The notes under the pieces: model-generated
Seen by the model: only the letters and a program-made list of their open reading frames with translations
Told to the model about the DNA's origin: nothing
Database searches by the model: none
Translations under genes and position numbers: made by a program
Shown: positions 44,024 to 48,100 of the stretch, one piece after another
Layout of the letters: each line of letters begins with the position of its first letter
Position numbering within the stretch: the stretch's first letter is position 1
Assembly: GCA_013697635.1 (NCBI GenBank)
Contig: JACCWM010000193.1
Span: forward strand, 1-48,100
DNA from: Lujinxingiaceae bacterium
GTDB lineage: Bacteria; Myxococcota_A; Bradymonadia; Bradymonadales; Bradymonadaceae
Direction of reading: 5' to 3'
DNA length: 48,100 nucleotides

Positions 44024-46298
44024 GTGGCGTCCTGCCTTCGGTGTTGGCTTCGCGCGCGAGCAGACGCAGGGCATTGAAGATGACGAGCAAACTCGCTCCC
44101 ATGTCGGCCACGATCGCCATCCAAAGCGTCGCAACGCCGATCATGGCCAGCGTCAAAAAGACGACCTTGAAGCCCAGCGCAATCGCGATGTTTTGTTGGA
44201 TGATCGCCACGGTGCGCCGCCCAATTTCGACGGCCTCGGCGATCTTGTTGAGATCGTCGGACATCAGTGCCACATCCGCCGACTCCAGGGCAACGTCGGC
44301 ACCTGCTGCTCCCATGGCAATGCCCACCGAGGCGGCCGCCAGCGCCGGCGCGTCGTTGATGCCGTCGCCGACCATGGCCACAACGCCGTGGGCCGCCGTC
44401 AGCCGATGCACCATCTCGACCTTGTCCTGGGGCAAGAGGCGCGCGTGCACGCCGGCATCGCCCACACCCACCTCGGCGGCGATCGCACGCGCCGTGGCCG
44501 GATTGTCGCCGGTCAACAGATGATGCTCGCCCAGGCCGAGCGCGCTTAAGCGTGCGAGCGCCTCGCGCGCCTGGGGGCGCACCGTGTCGGCGATCGCGAC
44601 CAGCCCGATAAGCTGGCCATCACGGCTGATGCCGACCACCGTCTGCGCCTGGGCCTCGAGCGCTTCCCAGCGCTGCTCGAGCGCGCTCAGATCGATGCCG
44701 GCGCGCTCGAGCAGCGCGCGGGTGCCGACACGAACCTGGGTGGGCGTCTGGGCCAGCGAGACGAAGACCTCGGCCTCGACTCCCTCGCCAATCTCGGCCA
44801 TGAAGTGGCCAAGCCTGCTGTCATCAATCGCAAGCTCGCGCCGGCGCGCCTCCTGGACTATCGCCTCGGCCAGATGATGTTCACTTCGCAGCTCCGCCAT
44901 CGCCGCCAGCGCCAGCAACTCGGACTCGTCGACGCCCTCGGCGCTGACCACGGCGGTCACGCGGGGCTTGCCTTCGGTGAGCGTGCCAGTCTTGTCGAAG
45001 GCCACGGCCTTGAGGCCGCCGAGCAGCTCGAGGATTCGACCGCCCTTGATCAAGATGCCCCGGCGCGCGGCGCGGGCAAGCCCGGCGACCGTGGCAATCG
45101 GCGTCGAGATCACCAGCGCGCACGGGCAGGCGATCACCAAGAACACCAGCGCGCGGTAGAACCACTCTTGCCAGAGGCCGGCGAAGAGCAGCGGCGGAAT
45201 CACGGCCACGAGCGCAGCGAGGATCACCACGCCGGGCGTGTAGACGCGTGCAAAACGGTCGATGAAGCGCTCGGCCGAGCTCTGGTTGGCCCGCGCCTCC
45301 TCGACGGCATCGATGATGTGGGCCAGGGTGCTCTTGGAGGTGGGCGTATCGGTGTGCACCTCGAGGCTGCCTCGCCCGTTGAGCGTACCGGCAAAGACCT
45401 GGCTGCCTTCGCTCTTGATCGCCGGCAGTGACTCGCCGGTGATCGGCGCCTCGTTGACGTCGCTCTTGCCCGAGATCACCGTGCCGTCGACCGGGATTTT
45501 TGCCCCGGGGCGCACGATCACGACATCACCCACGACGACGTCATCGATCGACAGCTCGACCTCGTGCAGGCCGCGGCGCACCGTGGCCACGGGCGGCGCA
45601 AGCTCCATCAAATCGGTGATCGCGCGGCGTGCACGCGCCATGCTCAGCCCCTCGAGCCACTCGGCAAAGGCAAAGAGCACGACCACCGTCGCCGCCTCGA
45701 ACCACTCGCCAAGCGCCACGGCGCCGACCACGGCGATGCTCATCAAGACGCTGATATCGAGCTGCTTGTGGCGCGCGGCCAAAAAGGCCGCCCGAAAAAC
45801 AAAGACGCCACCGATCGCGATGGCGCTTGCGAACAGCGCCGTCGCCGGTCCGTCCAGGGCCAGCGCGTAGCGCGCCACGCTCGCCAAGATCAGCAGCACG
45901 ACGCCGATACCCATGGTCGCAAAGCGCGCATTGGCAAAGGGCGTGGCGCTGGGCTGGGTGCGAACGACCGAATCGCGAACGCGCGCCTTGATGCCAATCG
46001 TGTTCAAAGAGGCCGTGATGCGCGCCGGCGTGACCAGCTCGGGCCGATAATAGGTGGCGACGGTTCCGGCCGGGATGTTGATCGCGATGTCGAAGATGCC
46101 CTGCAGCTCGCGCAGCTTCTCCTCGATCAAGCGCGCTTCGCTCTGGCAGCACAGCCCTTCGACGTCAAAGACGCTGCGCGTCGAGTGGACCTCGGCCAGC
46201 GCTCTGGCCGCCGCCGGCGGCAGCGTGATCATCGGCAGGTCGTGATCGCAGCCAGGAGCATGCGCCGTGCATCGTTTTTGGGTTACCACATGCCACAC
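44016..46298 (-). CDS. P1B-type heavy-metal ATPase (Zn/Cd/Pb exporter-like)
   Basis: Inner-membrane ATPase, 760 residues, that exports divalent soft metals. The N-terminal segment is Cys/His-rich (CTAHAPGCDHD). An HMA domain follows with GLCCQSEARL, a CC-x-x-E metal motif seen in Zn/Cd-type pumps. The TM metal site is CPC (IACPCALV). The phosphorylation loop is DKTGTLTEG. The hinge is GDGINDAPAL. The nucleotide-domain His-Pro motif is SEHHLAEAI, with His in the place of Pro, a deviation worth noting. Start GTG 46298 has no strong ribosome site; another GTG lies three codons downstream. The downstream single-TM gene overlaps it by eight bases. Confidence 0.93.
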   Translation of the reverse strand: MWHVVTQKRCTAHAPGCDHDLPMITLPPAAARALAEVHSTRSVFDVEGLCCQSEARLIEEKLRELQGIFDIAINIPAGTVATYYRPELVTPARITASLNTIGIKARVRDSVVRTQPSATPFANARFATMGIGVVLLILASVARYALALDGPATALFASAIAIGGVFVFRAAFLAARHKQLDISVLMSIAVVGAVALGEWFEAATVVVLFAFAEWLEGLSMARARRAITDLMELAPPVATVRRGLHEVELSIDDVVVGDVVIVRPGAKIPVDGTVISGKSDVNEAPITGESLPAIKSEGSQVFAGTLNGRGSLEVHTDTPTSKSTLAHIIDAVEEARANQSSAERFIDRFARVYTPGVVILAALVAVIPPLLFAGLWQEWFYRALVFLVIACPCALVISTPIATVAGLARAARRGILIKGGRILELLGGLKAVAFDKTGTLTEGKPRVTAVVSAEGVDESELLALAAMAELRSEHHLAEAIVQEARRRELAIDDSRLGHFMAEIGEGVEAEVFVSLAQTPTQVRVGTRALLERAGIDLSALEQRWEALEAQAQTVVGISRDGQLIGLVAIADTVRPQAREALARLSALGLGEHHLLTGDNPATARAIAAEVGVGDAGVHARLLPQDKVEMVHRLTAAHGVVAMVGDGINDAPALAAASVGIAMGAAGADVALESADVALMSDDLNKIAEAVEIGRRTVAIIQQNIAIALGFKVVFLTLAMIGVATLWMAIVADMGASLLVIFNALRLLAREANTEGRTPHV

Positions 46299-46658
46299 CA
46301 GGGAAGCAGATTCACAAGAGAGTGCCCGAAGGCCAGCTTACAGGATTCAAGCACGGCTTCACAAAAGATGGCAAGCAACAGGGCGCCACCGATCGCTTAT
46401 CTATCACCGCTGATCTATCGTCAGGCACTGCACGTCAAGCCTCTAAACACCTCGAAGCGAGCGAATATGCCGTCGCACTCTGGGCCAGGAGCGAAATTCC
46501 ACGCGCGATGCGTTGGTTTTAACAACACCTTGGATCGGCGGCCCCCATGGGCCAGCTTGTGCGATCCTGGCCGCCCGGCCCACAGGTTGTATATTTGTGC
46601 GGGCAGCGCTAGTGTGAGTGCGCCCCGAACTTCGTTGATGCCAGCCCCGGAAGCCGAC
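46299..46658. other. 360-bp gap between the metal ATPase and M50-like genes
   Basis: Divergent promoter region. A 66-codon open frame at 46322-46522 (plus) has no ribosome site or recognisable features, and I do not call it a gene. TATATT near 46590 could be a -10 element for the downstream membrane protein. No regulator gene (MerR or ArsR) is nearby for the ATPase. Confidence 0.3.
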
Positions 46659-47543
46659 ATGACCGACCAGCAGACCAATTACAACGCCAAGACCTTGTTG
46701 CTCATCGCGATCGGCGTGGTCGTCGCGTGCATGATCATCCCGTTTGGCGCCTTGCTGATCTACCCGTTTCGCCTCTTTGGCACGTTTGTGCACGAGACGG
46801 CCCACGCGCTGGCGGCCGTACTCACCGGCGGCGAGGTGGTCGGTATGAGCGTCAACTGGGACACGAGCGGTCTGACGCTGTCACGCGGCGGCTCGCGCTT
46901 TTTCACCGCCTCGGCAGGCTACCTGGGCTCGATGGTCGTCGGCGCCGGCTTGCTCGTCGCCGGGCGCCGCCCGCAGTGGGCCAAGCCCACACTGATCGTG
47001 CTCGGCGCGGCTACCCTGCTCGCCATGGCCTTCTTTGGCGGCTACGGAAGCGCCCTGCTCCCGATGTTGGGCTTTGGCCTGGGCATCGCGCTCATTGCCT
47101 TTGGCCGACTCAAAGGCCATCGCGACGACGTTCCCGAAGCCAAACTCATCGCCGCCGGCGCGCTCGCCATTGCGCTCTCCTTTGCTTATCTGGCCTTCTC
47201 CGGTGGCCTGCTCACCTGGGCGATTGGCCTGGCCGTAGGCGGCGCCTTCTTGGCCGTCGGCCTGTTGGGCTCGCGCGTGCTGGCCCACGCCACCGTGCTC
47301 TTTACCGCCGTGACGCTCTCGCTCGATGGATTGGAGAGCCTCAAACAACTGGTCTCGCTCAACATGCTCGGCCACGGCCACAATGACGCCGCCACCCTGG
47401 CCACGCTCACCGGCGTGCCAGCCACGCTCTGGGCCTTTGTCTGGAGCGTCAGCGCCCTGCTGCTGGTCGGCGCCGCGCTGTGGATCTTCTGGCGAGACGA
47501 GAAGCGCCAGAGCAATCAAAAAGCCTTTGCAACCAAGAAGTAG
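46659..47543 (+). CDS. M50B-like membrane metallopeptidase
   Basis: Polytopic membrane protein, 294 residues, from ATG 46659 with GGAAG five bases upstream. Near residue 45 a TM segment carries HETAH (HExxH motif) in FGTFVHETAHALAAVLTGG, as in site-2-protease-like M50B proteins. Around eight TM segments follow. The typical second M50 motif (NxxPxxxLDG) is not obvious, but LDGLESLKQL may supply the Asp ligand. The substrate is unknown. It is followed nine bases later by a J-domain gene in the same direction, so they are probably co-transcribed. Confidence 0.75.
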   Translation: MTDQQTNYNAKTLLLIAIGVVVACMIIPFGALLIYPFRLFGTFVHETAHALAAVLTGGEVVGMSVNWDTSGLTLSRGGSRFFTASAGYLGSMVVGAGLLVAGRRPQWAKPTLIVLGAATLLAMAFFGGYGSALLPMLGFGLGIALIAFGRLKGHRDDVPEAKLIAAGALAIALSFAYLAFSGGLLTWAIGLAVGGAFLAVGLLGSRVLAHATVLFTAVTLSLDGLESLKQLVSLNMLGHGHNDAATLATLTGVPATLWAFVWSVSALLLVGAALWIFWRDEKRQSNQKAFATKK

Positions 47544-47552
47544 GCAAGCTTC

Positions 47553-47963
47553 ATGAATCAGTTCAAAGACAGGCTGCTTCGCAGCGTGCGCGCAAACCTC
47601 AACCACCTCCTCGACCAGGTCAAGGACTTCGAGGAGCGCGGCGGCATCAAGCACGTCTTCGACGACGACGCCGAGCCCGCCGAAGGCTGGGAGGACATCG
47701 GCCTTGGTGCCTCCCGCAGCGCACCGCCCGGCCCCCAACCCTCGGTCAACAAGACCCTGCACGACTACTACGCCAACCTCGAGGTGCCCTTTGGCTCCGA
47801 TCTACCCACCGTCAAGGCCGCCTACCGCCGCCTGATGCGCAACTACCACCCCGACAAGTTTGCCAACGACCCCCAGATGGAATCCAAGGCCACCGAGCTC
47901 TCCCAAGAACTCGCGCACGCCTACCAACGCATCGAATCCTACCTCAAGACCGGCCGCTTTTGA
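47553..47963 (+). CDS. J-domain protein with PspA-like N-terminal helix
   Basis: Small co-chaperone of 136 residues. The C-terminal J domain (about 67-136) has the HPD motif in YRRLMRNYHPDKFAND. The first 30 residues (RSVRANLNHLLDQVKDFEER) look like the amphipathic N-terminal helix of PspA/IM30, which contacts membranes. An acidic linker joins the two. J-domain proteins activate DnaK, and this helix suggests recruitment to the membrane or to a PspA-like coat. There is no DnaK gene here. The ATG follows a purine-rich AGGCAAG stretch. The 137 bases after the stop hold no gene I can support. Confidence 0.85.
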   Translation: MNQFKDRLLRSVRANLNHLLDQVKDFEERGGIKHVFDDDAEPAEGWEDIGLGASRSAPPGPQPSVNKTLHDYYANLEVPFGSDLPTVKAAYRRLMRNYHPDKFANDPQMESKATELSQELAHAYQRIESYLKTGRF

Positions 47964-48100
47964 TCTATCGCTGACCCACTCGATCCGCATCCACTCTCAG
48001 GCTGTATTTATGCGGTCGAGAAGAGGGCGGCTGCAATCGGAGTACGCTTTATTATGATGTCGACCGGTGCTTTGAGACGGTTGTACGAGAGTCGCTCTTC

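Noticed and set aside
46322-46522. A 66-codon small protein upstream of the M50-like gene
   Set aside because: No Shine-Dalgarno sequence, no recognisable feature, and overlapping frames on the same stretch are equally open.

Overview
The window is a chromosomal stretch of a high-GC delta-type proteobacterium. Its gene content is what one expects of Myxococcota/Bradymonadota: Ser/Thr kinases with PEGA or beta-propeller tails, many FHA domains, a PilZ protein, hybrid histidine kinases, Asn-rich-linker lipoproteins with thrombospondin type-3 repeats, and Cys-rich repeat lipoproteins. The Asn/Thr linker of the VWA lipoprotein (about 17000-17060) makes a Bradymonadales-like organism my best guess; this is inference from style, not a database result. 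I found no rRNA, tRNA, CRISPR array, intact transposase or phage gene.

Layout. 1-1751: a frameshifted beta-barrel-like gene with an internal duplication, flanked by G-rich repeats and followed by a five-copy hairpin-forming tandem array between two identical 66-bp direct repeats. 1752-4066 (minus): rho-prfA, with a 12-bp tandem repeat in the rho leader. 4067-5215: non-coding, with candidate hairpins and a terminator. 5216-7124 (plus): RNase E/G and a PilZ protein, ending in a roughly 270-bp imperfect palindrome. 7416-10408 (minus): a small His-rich HupE/UreJ-like protein, a Ca/Na antiporter and glutamine-dependent NAD synthetase. 10744-15271 (plus): two Ser/Thr kinases. 15307-20296 (minus): a VWA/TSP3 lipoprotein and a triple-FHA ABCG-type transporter. 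20368-22988 (minus): a compact molybdenum-cofactor operon, moaA, a moaD-moaE fusion and a moaC-moaB fusion. 23189-24865 (minus): a PAS hybrid histidine kinase. 25080-26971 (plus): an SPW-repeat membrane protein coupled to an FAD/Rieske oxidoreductase. 26987-28675 (minus): a decayed secreted-protein gene and a Cys-rich repeat lipoprotein. 28858-31131 (plus): a sugar-dehydrogenase/cytochrome c fusion lipoprotein. 31141-37633 (minus): a GAF/PAS hybrid kinase, ThiI with rhodanese, agmatinase and a dynamin-like GTPase. 38006-42044 (minus): an M48 peptidase, an FHA/coiled-coil protein and a two-TM protein of unknown function. 42216-43163 (plus): an amidinotransferase-fold hydrolase. 43166-46298 (minus): a metal P1B-ATPase and an overlapping single-TM protein. 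46659-47963 (plus): an M50-like membrane peptidase and a J-domain protein.

How they may work together. The most coherent theme is phospho-threonine signalling. The two kinases (10.7-15.3 kb) sit beside an ABC exporter that carries three FHA domains (17.3-20.3 kb). A second FHA protein at 38.9-41.0 kb carries three tandem repeats with a Pro-x-Thr-Arg-Asn core, and a similar Pro-Pro-Thr-Arg motif lies in the cytosolic linker of the PEGA kinase. A kinase-FHA-exporter circuit is my leading hypothesis for an undescribed system here, but it rests on context and motifs only. The Moco operon packs five classical functions into three overlapping or closely spaced ORFs; its MoaD-MoaE fusion has an internal Gly-Gly-Ser junction that would need proteolysis to work as a sulfur carrier. 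Start codons were adjusted for several genes (rho, thiI, FHA/coiled-coil, SPW and others) where a clear Shine-Dalgarno sequence favours an internal start.
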